A stretch of 64,000 nucleotides of DNA from Pseudomonadota bacterium (GTDB taxonomy: Bacteria; Pseudomonadota; Gammaproteobacteria; Steroidobacterales; Woeseiaceae): assembly GCA_027618995.1 (NCBI GenBank), contig JAQCGO010000004.1:62001-126000 (forward strand), read 5' to 3'. The notes beneath the pieces are model-generated. The model saw only the letters and a program-made list of their open reading frames with translations. It had not been told where the DNA came from and searched no databases. Both the position numbers and the translations under genes were made by a program. Shown piece by piece: positions 56,594-64,000 of this stretch (position 1 is the first letter of the stretch; the number at the start of each line of letters is the position of its first letter).

Positions 56594-58843
56594 TTAGAAA
56601 CGAAACGTATAGCTGAATTTGAACGTAACATCGCCGGTTACGGTCTCGAAGTCGTTATCCTGTGTGTAATCCAAAAGCTCCCTGTTGACGATGAGCAGGA
56701 CCTCGCGTCCGGCGAGCGGCATCCAGCGTAGAATGCTGTTCAAGCCTATCGTTTCGCTCACATTGTCGTATTGCACCAAGTTTTCCAGGGACCAGGTGTT
56801 GGTAAACGCGATATTGGCACTCAGAGATGACAGACGCGTCGTAAATTCTCCCTGTGGCAGTTGCACGTCTGAAACGTCGTAGCCGAGGGCCATCGCGAAA
56901 TGACGGCTTGGGCGCCAGGTCATTGCGATGCCCGGATTCGTTATGTCGCCGTCGAAGAACTCTCCACCGCAGTAATAGGTCTCAACATACAGTTTCCTGT
57001 GTTGCCCTGTTTCGATGATGACGCAGTACTGGTCGAAGGAATACTCGCCAACCGGTATCTCGATGCCCTCTGAAATTTCGAACGGAGTATCGATGTTTTC
57101 GTCATAGAGAGCGTAGTGCAGCCCGATGAAGTCGCTATTGTTGTTCTGCAGCTCAACGGTGCGAAATGTAATTGCCTGCGTCTGCAGTTCCCCATCGAGA
57201 GTCTCGATGCGCTGAAAATCGACACCGCTGAATACAGAGCGAACGGTACCGCCATCCGGGTACCATGTGTAGCCGGTGTCCCCGCTCAGGTCGCTGACAT
57301 CAACTCGGTTGACGAAGCCAAGTGCGGGGTAGAAGTTTTCCTCGATTTGCTTGTACGCGATCCCTGCCCTGAATCCTTCCGCGTTCGGCATGTCAATACT
57401 GACCCCATACGCCGAATCATCACCCTCGATGCCCTCTGTGTCGCTTTGCTGATACCAGGCGGCTCCCTCAATCACTCCGCCGTTGGACAGCCTGGTATTC
57501 AGGTAGCGAAAGTCCACGCCAGCGACCGAGTTGTCGACGTTCGAAGCGGGATCTCCCTTGGTGAAGACCGCTCCGACACCGGATTCACCGAGGACGTTTT
57601 TCGACAGGCGCGCCACGAACAAATTGCTTGGGTCCAGCGATTCGAACTCGTCCTGCCGAATTCCAAGGACACCAATGTCCCAGCCACCTGCGCGGCCAGT
57701 CAGCTTGCCGCCATAGTCGATATCGATGGTTTCGCCCGATTCGCTAAGGCCGATTCGACGCGAGAAAAACGGCCGGCCGCTCTCTCTTTCGGCACGGGAA
57801 ATGGTGGTTGGATCGTCCTCGTTTTGTCCGCCAATACCGCCGAATTCGAATATGTCCGTATCCTGGAGAAAAAACATGCGCCGCTCGGGAAAGAACAGCC
57901 CGAACCGCGTAAGGTTGATTTGCCGTTCGTCGACGCCGGTACCGGAAAAATCGGTATTGATCGTCAGCGAACCGGTTAGTGACGGCGTGACCTTGTAAAA
58001 GACGTCGAGGGCCGGCTCAAACGAGTCTTCCTTGTCACCGGTTTCGTAGTCCTTTGACTGTCGCAAGTTGGCAGAAGGTACGACATCCAGTCCTGCCCCT
58101 TTCTGCGCGCCGGACATGCCGCCGACCTCGCCGAACGATGCGGGGTTCGTAGTGCGATTCTTCGACGTCCAGCCGATCAGCTCGCCCTTGCGGCCGATAA
58201 AACGTGTGACGTTCAGGCCCCAGACATCGTTCTTCGGATCAAACGACAGTGTTTTGAACGGTATCTCGACCTCGGCGATCCAGCCGTCATCGGTAAACCG
58301 GGTCTCGCCGCGCCAGATACCTCGCCAGTTCCAGTTCGCTGTCGTGACGTTTTCGAACACGGCCTGGTTGCGCACACTGTTAGCCATTAGGTCGAATAGA
58401 TAGCCGCGTCGTCCCTGATTCATGGGGTCGACCATGACGGTGACACTGTCTTCACCCCATGACCAGTCGCCCTGCCTCAGGATTTGTGCGCCGATCTTGT
58501 CCGGTTCGCGGTCGTGAAATATTGCAGCAACGTACAGTGCGTCCGGGGTGTATACGACGAGGAAACTGGTCTTTTCGGTCGGATCGGCAAATTCTTCGGG
58601 ATCAACCTGGTGCAAGTCTGTAATCGGCGTCGCAAACGCCCAGGCATCATCATCGAGCACGCCATCAAGTACCGGTGCCTCGTCGATCATGAAAATGTCG
58701 ATACGCTTGCCACTCGCGTCGACCATCTGCGCGCCGAGGGCATGCGGAAAAACCAGAAAAATTACCGCCATACTTGCAAATGCGCCGGCGCGCGCTGCCG
58801 CTGTGCGTCGGCATTCACAGTCTGGTTTTTGCTCCGACCTCAT
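56594..58843 (-). CDS. DUF5916 outer-membrane protein with CBM9-like domain
   Basis: A 749-residue protein. A signal peptide (to about residue 38) is followed by a CBM9-like beta-sandwich (EAPVLDGVLDDDAWAFA to about residue 230), then the DUF5916 region, rich in alternating strands and ending in a terminal phenylalanine (FKFSYTFRF), as in outer-membrane beta-barrels. The function is unknown; the pattern suggests ligand binding at the outer membrane. Its start overlaps the stop of the MFS transporter (ATGA), so the pair likely moves one substrate. Confidence 0.83.
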   Translation of the reverse strand: MRSEQKPDCECRRTAAARAGAFASMAVIFLVFPHALGAQMVDASGKRIDIFMIDEAPVLDGVLDDDAWAFATPITDLHQVDPEEFADPTEKTSFLVVYTPDALYVAAIFHDREPDKIGAQILRQGDWSWGEDSVTVMVDPMNQGRRGYLFDLMANSVRNQAVFENVTTANWNWRGIWRGETRFTDDGWIAEVEIPFKTLSFDPKNDVWGLNVTRFIGRKGELIGWTSKNRTTNPASFGEVGGMSGAQKGAGLDVVPSANLRQSKDYETGDKEDSFEPALDVFYKVTPSLTGSLTINTDFSGTGVDERQINLTRFGLFFPERRMFFLQDTDIFEFGGIGGQNEDDPTTISRAERESGRPFFSRRIGLSESGETIDIDYGGKLTGRAGGWDIGVLGIRQDEFESLDPSNLFVARLSKNVLGESGVGAVFTKGDPASNVDNSVAGVDFRYLNTRLSNGGVIEGAAWYQQSDTEGIEGDDSAYGVSIDMPNAEGFRAGIAYKQIEENFYPALGFVNRVDVSDLSGDTGYTWYPDGGTVRSVFSGVDFQRIETLDGELQTQAITFRTVELQNNNSDFIGLHYALYDENIDTPFEISEGIEIPVGEYSFDQYCVIIETGQHRKLYVETYYCGGEFFDGDITNPGIAMTWRPSRHFAMALGYDVSDVQLPQGEFTTRLSSLSANIAFTNTWSLENLVQYDNVSETIGLNSILRWMPLAGREVLLIVNRELLDYTQDNDFETVTGDVTFKFSYTFRF

Positions 58844-60102
58844 TTGCTCTGGTCAGCCGAGTCTGTCACTTGACTCTTGCTGCAAATCTTTAGCTCGTTT
58901 CCAGCCTGCAGCTTGCGGTAAATGATGACTGATGCGAACAAACCCAGAAGGCAAATGATTCCAATGAGCAGGAACAGAATCTGGAACCCCGCTGCACCCG
59001 GCCAGGCGTCGAGTACCAGGCCTGAGACCAGTGGCGCGATCGTATCGGGTGTGTATCCAATGACCGAGACCATGCCCACCGCCGTTCCGGTCAGGGCTAT
59101 GGGCACGTTTCCCTGCTCCATCAACGCGAAGTAAATTCCGCGCAATGCATAAATTGCCGTAACAACTACCACGGAATTGATCAGCAACAGGGGTAACAAG
59201 CCCGGCGCGCCGGGCACCGCAGCGAACAGCAGGAAACTCGAAGCGGTGAGAATGAACAGGCCGATCACCGCTTTTGCAGTACCGATTCGATCGGCGATAA
59301 AGCCGGCAGAAATCGCGGCAAGAGCCGCCAAATAATATTTGCCGTTAGCAAGGGCTCCACCCCAGACATCACCCAGTTCGTAAATCGTTGTCGCGTACGG
59401 GGTGAAATAGATAGTTCCCCACATGCCCCAGTTAGCGGCCAGGATCACGAGGCTCAACAGCCAGAGCAAAGGCATTTTCAGAACCAGGCGCACCTTGGCC
59501 CAGGAAAACTCCGAACCAGTTAACCGCGTATCAGGCTGGGTAGCCGGCGGATCCCGCATGACTATCCAGATCAGTACTGCCATCACGATGAGGGCCGATG
59601 ATTTCAGTTTAATGGTATTGGACAGTGCCCCGGTATCGGCGCCTTGCCATGCGAATAAAAACAGAAGTAACGCACCGAAGGATGCGTCTGAAAGACTCCG
59701 CCCCCCTTCGAGGAAGCCGAAAGCTCGGCCTTGTTCGCGCTGCCCGCCCCAATTGCGCGTGGCTTTTATCATCGCGGACCAGAAGATCAGGCTGGTCGAC
59801 GCTCCCCATAGCCCGTGCAGCAGAAGACAGGCTTCGAAAGACGGAAACCCAGCGAATAAGAATCCGCCGATGCCGGAGGTCGCTAGCGCCGTGCTCAAAA
59901 GTAGTCGCGGGGGGTAACGATCGGCCAGCCAGCCTCCGGGCACATAGCTCAGCAGTGAGACCAGGCCAAAAGTGCTGCCAAGCATGCCGATCTGGGTGTT
60001 GGAAAACCCGAATGCACGTTGCATCGGGACGTAGTAGATCTCGGAAAAATAGGGCATCCAATAAATGAAACTGCCGGACAGACACAGCAGGACGATGGTC
60101 AA
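58840..60102 (-). CDS. MFS transporter
   Basis: A 420-residue inner-membrane carrier with 12 predicted helices and the MFS loop GGWLADRYPPRLLL (G-x-L-x-D-R-x-x-R type). The general form resembles organic-anion or sugar-phosphate type MFS carriers, but the substrate is unknown. It is the first gene of the pair with DUF5916. Confidence 0.86.
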   Translation of the reverse strand: MTIVLLCLSGSFIYWMPYFSEIYYVPMQRAFGFSNTQIGMLGSTFGLVSLLSYVPGGWLADRYPPRLLLSTALATSGIGGFLFAGFPSFEACLLLHGLWGASTSLIFWSAMIKATRNWGGQREQGRAFGFLEGGRSLSDASFGALLLFLFAWQGADTGALSNTIKLKSSALIVMAVLIWIVMRDPPATQPDTRLTGSEFSWAKVRLVLKMPLLWLLSLVILAANWGMWGTIYFTPYATTIYELGDVWGGALANGKYYLAALAAISAGFIADRIGTAKAVIGLFILTASSFLLFAAVPGAPGLLPLLLINSVVVVTAIYALRGIYFALMEQGNVPIALTGTAVGMVSVIGYTPDTIAPLVSGLVLDAWPGAAGFQILFLLIGIICLLGLFASVIIYRKLQAGNELKICSKSQVTDSADQSK

Positions 60103-60213
60103 CCATTTTTCAACGCGCGAGATGTTTCACGCCCCTGCGGGTTTTCTTAGCCAAGATTGGCATTCTAGCTAGGCAATTTGTACTACGCCATCGAAACAGC
60201 TAGCCTTAGACCA

Positions 60214-60447
60214 ATGATCAGAGGGCGAAAATCTGTTGCCAGCCTGTTCGCCATTGTCCTCGTATTGTCTGCGTGGACCGGGGCAGGGGCCATGTGCGAA
60301 ATGGATGCGGCGCTTGGCGATGCATCCGCTTCTGCAGAAGCAAGCGCCCATGCACCTCACCAGGCAATGAATCACAGCAAACATCTCGCGAGCGACAGAG
60401 ACGAGCCAGAACACGCACCCTACCGACCGCCAATCCTCTCTGCATAG
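60214..60447 (+). CDS. Small secreted His/Met-containing protein of the copper module
   Basis: A 77-residue protein. It begins with a signal peptide (SLFAIVLVLSAWTGAGA); the short mature part carries CEMD, HAPHQAMNHSKH and EPEHAP, which could bind copper. It precedes the TolC and multicopper oxidase genes by 60 bp on the same strand. A longer frame from 60178 exists; ATG at 60214 places the signal peptide correctly. No clear ribosome-binding site, so coding status is moderate. Confidence 0.5.
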   Translation: MIRGRKSVASLFAIVLVLSAWTGAGAMCEMDAALGDASASAEASAHAPHQAMNHSKHLASDRDEPEHAPYRPPILSA

Positions 60448-60507
60448 TTAATCCGCCGCCCTCCGGGTGTGGCGGTTCGTTCGCTGTTTAACTCTCAGAG
60501 AATCGCC

Positions 60508-61965
60508 ATGAAAGATCTCCTCAGTCTCGTCGCCGCAGTTGCCATCTGCCACATCCGACGCCTCCATCACTTGTCGGCATTGATTGCGGTCGTGCTGCTT
60601 GGCGGCTGTTCGAGTTTTCCAGCGGACCTGGGCCAAGGCGAGGTCAATGAACTGGTAGCGGCGCGCGGTCAGACTGTCGAGGAGAACACAGGCAACCTGC
60701 TCGAGACTCTGACGTCAGCCCCCTTATCGGCAGAGAGTGCCGTCCGCATTGCTCTCATCAACAATCCGGAACTCCAGGCCAGTTATGCAAGCCTCGGTTT
60801 CGGTGCCGCCGACGTATACGAAGCTGGCCGCATCAGGAACCCGACCCTGAGCGGTGCGTTTCTCGATACAGATGCTGCCGGAGCGCAGGACCAGGTGACG
60901 TATGGCCTGGCGGTCTCGTTTACTGACCTGATTACGCTACCCGCACGCAAGCGCCTGTCTCTCGGCGTGTTTGCCGCGATGAAGCAGCAGGTCGGGTCAG
61001 ACGTGCTCGGCGTCGCGGCGGCTGCCGAAAAGGCCTACTACGAATACGTCGGTGCGCAGCAGGTCGCCGCGTTGCGTGACCAGATTGCAAATGCCGGCAA
61101 GTTGTCGGCGCGACTGGCACAGCGATTCTTCGACGCTGGTAATCTCGCGCCGCGCGAACTGGCGATGGAGCGCGCGGCCGCGTCCGAGGCAAAACTGAAC
61201 GCGCTGGAGGCGGCAAATGCGGCGTTCGCTGCAAGAACCGAACTGGCCGACGTGCTCGGGCTGTCGGTTGGCGCGCCCTGGATCGCACCGGCGGCGCTGC
61301 GGCTCCCCGTAACGGATGAAGACGACCTTGACACTTTGCTGGCGCTGGCCATGGAGTCGAGACTCGATCTCGCCGCCGCACGCACGAACGCAGATGTCCT
61401 GGCGGACCGCCTCGGCGTTGTGAATTGGACGCGATGGCTCGGCGAACTCGACGTCGGTGCCGAACGCGAGCGCGACACCGACGGCTCGCGCCTTACCGGC
61501 CCCACCGTCGACTGGGAGGTGCCGATCTTTGATCAGCACCGCGACGCCGTGCTGCGAGCCGATGCGGAGCTCCAGATCGCGATCAGCGAAGTTCGTCGCG
61601 CCACGATCGACGTGGATAACAGCGTACGACTGGCGAGTGCGGCGCTGGAAAACATGCGAGCGAGAATAAAAGAATATCAAACGACACTGATACCGCAGCG
61701 AGTCGAAGCAGTTGCTCGCGCGCAGGAAGAAGTGAACTTCATGCTCATAGGCATTTTCGAACTGATCACGTTGAAGCAGGACGAATACGACGCGTATCAG
61801 GGCTATCTCGAGGCAATCGGGGACTACTGGGTTGCTCGTGCAGACCTGGCCCTGGCGGTCGGCGCATCCTTGCCGAGTACTGCCAGCATCGGCAGCGAGC
61901 TTATTGACGTAGACCAGTTCGTGCAGCCGCAGTCGGGTGAGCACAATCATGGAGGTGCACAATGA
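60508..61965 (+). CDS. TolC-family outer-membrane efflux lipoprotein
   Basis: A 485-residue OEP protein. The N-terminus has a lipobox (VVLLGGCSS) for acylation, then two long coiled-coil repeats of the TolC kind (SAVRIALINNPELQASYASL marks the first). ATG at 60508 was preferred to a frame start at 60469. It overlaps the multicopper oxidase start (ATGA). No RND or membrane-fusion gene is present in the window, so the pump partner must be elsewhere. Confidence 0.87.
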   Translation: MKDLLSLVAAVAICHIRRLHHLSALIAVVLLGGCSSFPADLGQGEVNELVAARGQTVEENTGNLLETLTSAPLSAESAVRIALINNPELQASYASLGFGAADVYEAGRIRNPTLSGAFLDTDAAGAQDQVTYGLAVSFTDLITLPARKRLSLGVFAAMKQQVGSDVLGVAAAAEKAYYEYVGAQQVAALRDQIANAGKLSARLAQRFFDAGNLAPRELAMERAAASEAKLNALEAANAAFAARTELADVLGLSVGAPWIAPAALRLPVTDEDDLDTLLALAMESRLDLAAARTNADVLADRLGVVNWTRWLGELDVGAERERDTDGSRLTGPTVDWEVPIFDQHRDAVLRADAELQIAISEVRRATIDVDNSVRLASAALENMRARIKEYQTTLIPQRVEAVARAQEEVNFMLIGIFELITLKQDEYDAYQGYLEAIGDYWVARADLALAVGASLPSTASIGSELIDVDQFVQPQSGEHNHGGAQ

Positions 61966-63269
61966 CTTCACGACGCGATTTTTTGAACTATACAGGCGCC
62001 GGCGCCGTCGCGACTGCCCTGGGTACGGTTACCAGCGGAGTCAACGCCGAGGACGCGCCACGAGCTCCAACGGCGGGAAACAATTCATTATATCGACCGG
62101 TGAGAACGCTTAACGGCTGGACGCTGCCTTCCACGATGAAGAACGGCGTGAAGGAGTTTCACCTCGTGGCCGAGGAAGTGGATCACGAGTTTGCACCCGG
62201 AAGCCGTGCCAAATGCTGGGGCTACAACGGCAGCACACCAGGGCCGACGATTGAAGCGGTCGAAGGAGACCGCGTTCGCATCCTGGTTACCAACAATCTG
62301 CAAGAGCACACGAGCATTCACTGGCACGGCTTGCTGTTACCGAGCGGTATGGACGGAGTGGGCGGTCTGAACCAACCGCACATACAACCGGGTGAGACAT
62401 ACGCGTACGAGTTCACGCTAAGACAGCACGGCAGCCACATGTATCATCCGCATGCCGATGAGGTGACGCAATTGGCCGTTGGAATGATGGGTATGATTGT
62501 CATTCACCCAAAGAACGGTGAATCGGTTCCTGTGGATCGGGATTACTGCTTCCTGCTGCACAACTGGGCGCTGCATCCGGGCACCTACCGGCCGGATCCG
62601 GCGATTATGCAGGACTTCGATTTGTGGACTTTTAACAGCAAAGTCTTCCCGGCCATTGATGCGCTGGTTGCGAGTAGCGGTGAGCGCGTGCGGGTACGAG
62701 TTGCGAATCTGTCGATGTGGAATCACCCGATACATATGCACGGTGTGCAGTATTGGGTGACCGGATCCGACGGCGGGCGCTGGCCGCAATCTCAGTGGCG
62801 GTCGGAAGTGACCGAGATCGTCGGCGTCGGCCAGATTCGAGACATCGAATTCATCGCGGTGCCGGGCGATTGGGCTTTTCATTGCCACATGGCGCATCAC
62901 ACGATGAATGCGATGGGTCACGACGTTCCGAACCCGCTGGGCGTCGACCAGCGAGGTATCGACAACGAGATCAGGAAAATCCTGCCGGGCTACGTGGCGA
63001 TGGGTGAGTTCGGAATGGCCGAGCACCAGGACCACGTCGACATGGGCCATAACAGCGGGCCGAGAAACACGCTCGCGATGATGACCGGCAAGGGCCCGTA
63101 CGGAAATATCGAGATGGGCGGCATGTTTACCATCGTCAAGGTCCGCGACAACCTGGCGCGCAATGACTTCCGCGATCCTGGCTGGTACGAACCACCGTCG
63201 GGGACGGTTGCGTCACGTATCAGCGACGATCCGGAGTTCGGCAGTCCACACCGGCTGAAGCCGACGTGA
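61962..63269 (+). CDS. Tat-exported multicopper oxidase
   Basis: A 435-residue copper oxidase. A twin-arginine signal (SRRDFLNYTGAGAVATAL) is followed by cupredoxin domains with the four copper motifs: HWHG at 120-123, HMYHPH at 159-164, NHPIHMHG, and HCHMAHHTMNAMGH with the type-1 ligands. It would oxidise Cu(I) or phenolic substrates in the periplasm; coupling with TolC and a small His/Met protein suggests copper tolerance (inference). Confidence 0.9.
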   Translation: MTSRRDFLNYTGAGAVATALGTVTSGVNAEDAPRAPTAGNNSLYRPVRTLNGWTLPSTMKNGVKEFHLVAEEVDHEFAPGSRAKCWGYNGSTPGPTIEAVEGDRVRILVTNNLQEHTSIHWHGLLLPSGMDGVGGLNQPHIQPGETYAYEFTLRQHGSHMYHPHADEVTQLAVGMMGMIVIHPKNGESVPVDRDYCFLLHNWALHPGTYRPDPAIMQDFDLWTFNSKVFPAIDALVASSGERVRVRVANLSMWNHPIHMHGVQYWVTGSDGGRWPQSQWRSEVTEIVGVGQIRDIEFIAVPGDWAFHCHMAHHTMNAMGHDVPNPLGVDQRGIDNEIRKILPGYVAMGEFGMAEHQDHVDMGHNSGPRNTLAMMTGKGPYGNIEMGGMFTIVKVRDNLARNDFRDPGWYEPPSGTVASRISDDPEFGSPHRLKPT

Positions 63270-63283
63270 TCAGCAATGAAGGT

Positions 63284-63444
63284 GTTGATTTGCACGCCGG
63301 ATTGACCCACCTTTTGCAACCTGGAAATGACCCGTCCCAAGCATAGCGAAGAGCAGCCTTTGCAAATATCTAGGGAGCAGAAGGTGGGTCAATTTTCGAT
63401 GCAAGAAACGGCCATTTTTGGCTCAAATTTCGGTGCAAATCAAC
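63284..63444. repeat. Nested inverted repeats, possible MITE remnant
   Basis: Outer pair: GTTGATTTGCAC at 63284-63295 and GTGCAAATCAAC at 63433-63444, exact. Inner pair: ATTGACCCACCTT at 63301-63313 and AAGGTGGGTCAAT at 63381-63393, exact. The two pairs are nested in the same order, so the 161-bp unit is palindromic overall with unpaired stretches. There is no coding sequence inside. Confidence 0.7.
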
Positions 63445-63548
63445 AAGCAGTCACCCAGTTCGTTTCCTGGCGTTCGTCGCAGAACGGCCATTAGGAGCCG
63501 CTTGACTGTTTTTAGGGGCGCATCCGGACAACAGCGTGTCGCGGCGTT

Positions 63549-63617
63549 CCGGGGACAGTTTTCTTATTTTTACGTCGGACCGGTTGAGTCAGCGATCAGA
63601 TAAGTACACTGTCCCGG
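63549..63617. repeat. REP-like palindrome
   Basis: CCGGGGACAGTTTTCTTAT at 63549-63567 and ATAAGTACACTGTCCCGG at 63600-63617 are imperfect inverted repeats (one extra G and two mismatches). The GGGGACAG...CTTAT form is that of repeats often found near REP-associated (Y1-type) transposase genes in gammaproteobacteria. No transposase is in the window. Confidence 0.6.
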
Positions 63618-63645
63618 ATATTCCAAATCCCCCGGCTTTGGCTTG

Positions 63646-64000
63646 TCACTTTTCCAGGACCGGAATCCGCCAGATCCCGCCGTCGTCTGCAATCGTCCCG
63701 CCCATCTCGTCGACTACGACCCGATCGACGATCCGGATTCCGCCCTGCGCCATGTTGCCGAACGTATCAATTCCGTCAGGCGCCGGGAATCCTTTCCGCG
63801 TGCGGTGGATATTAAAGCGGTCGGAAAAACGCCGGTCGAACAGCCGCTCGAGTTCGTCCTTGCCCAGCATGAATCCCAGCAGGCCGCCCCAGGTGGCGGC
63901 GGGGTTGTCGGAATCCCAGCCCGCCAGCACGGCAATCTTTACCGTTTCCTCGTAGTCGCCTTCTCCGTAGAGGAGACTCACGATGCTGGCGGCGAAGTTA
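63646..64000 (-). CDS. ADP-ribosylglycohydrolase family protein, C-terminal part (cut by window edge)
   Basis: About 118 codons are visible; the frame continues beyond 64000 (NFAASIVSLLYGEGDYEETV). The motif AVLAGWDSDNPAATWGG is the metal-binding D-x-D segment of the DraG/ADP-ribosylglycohydrolase fold. The family removes ADP-ribose from proteins or cleaves related glycosides. The N-terminal half is outside the window, so completeness cannot be judged. Confidence 0.8.
   Translation of the reverse strand, partial: NFAASIVSLLYGEGDYEETVKIAVLAGWDSDNPAATWGGLLGFMLGKDELERLFDRRFSDRFNIHRTRKGFPAPDGIDTFGNMAQGGIRIVDRVVVDEMGGTIADDGGIWRIPVLEK

Larger units (their letters stand above)
63270..63645. other. 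Gene-free stretch with two palindromic structures
   Basis: No gene is supported in these 376 bp between the multicopper oxidase and the ADP-ribosylglycohydrolase. They hold the nested inverted repeats at 63284-63444 and the REP-like repeat at 63549-63617, listed separately. Confidence 0.6.

Overview
The window looks like a chromosomal segment of a marine or sediment-type gammaproteobacterium. This rests on gene order: nnr-tsaE-amiB-mutL-miaA-hfq-hflX-hflK-hflC-DUF2065-purA on the minus strand, with queG divergent from nnr and rnr-rlmB further along, is the Escherichia/Pseudomonas superoperon. The rich accessory set (TonB receptor, TPR-sulfotransferase, CRTAC1, CehA/McbA, DUF5916, DUF917, DUF3604 remnant) resembles Woeseiaceae/Steroidobacter-like lineages, but that placement is an inference.

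Layout. 0-2.3 kb: rlmB (partial) and rnr. 2.3-9.4 kb: a tRNA-Leu(CAG) gene has been cut at its anticodon arm. Its 5' half lies at 2421-2462 and its 3' half at 9317-9374, and the two halves still match each other at the one variable acceptor base pair. Between them lies a partly A+T-rich insert with an intact replacement tRNA-Leu(CAG) at 2609-2695 and a four-gene minus-strand operon (cystathionine-type PLP lyase, APC permease, Tat-exported HisC-like aminotransferase, 2-oxoglutarate oxygenase), plus a divergent SDR. No integrase is visible.

9.4-26.2 kb: further accessory DNA between the split tRNA and purA. It holds a CRTAC1/ArsP-like permease pair, an alpha/beta hydrolase with GreB, a TonB receptor, and a tightly coupled unit of DUF962, 2OG oxygenase, CehA/McbA metallohydrolase, BCCT-like transporter, betaine aldehyde dehydrogenase and TPR-sulfotransferase. 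A patatin gene is fused to the end of the purA operon. 26.2-42.3 kb: the conserved housekeeping block, then queG, a deoxynucleoside kinase, folK and pcnB.

42.4-64 kb: accessory again, starting at tRNA-Glu(CTC). A soxB fragment is followed by intact soxD, soxA and soxG. Two places (about 43.70 and 48.54 kb) show head-to-head genes that both lack their 5' ends, which reads as deletion scars. Then come an NCS1 permease/hydantoinase-like/DUF917 operon, a PYROXD2-like oxidoreductase with a cupin, CapA, a DUF5916/MFS pair, a TolC/multicopper oxidase copper module, two palindromic repeat structures and a partial ADP-ribosylglycohydrolase.

The most unusual signals are the split tRNA-Leu with its replacement copy and cargo operon, the six-gene BADH/sulfotransferase unit, and the paired truncation scars around the sox block. 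All functional calls come from reading motifs and gene order; no searches were run.
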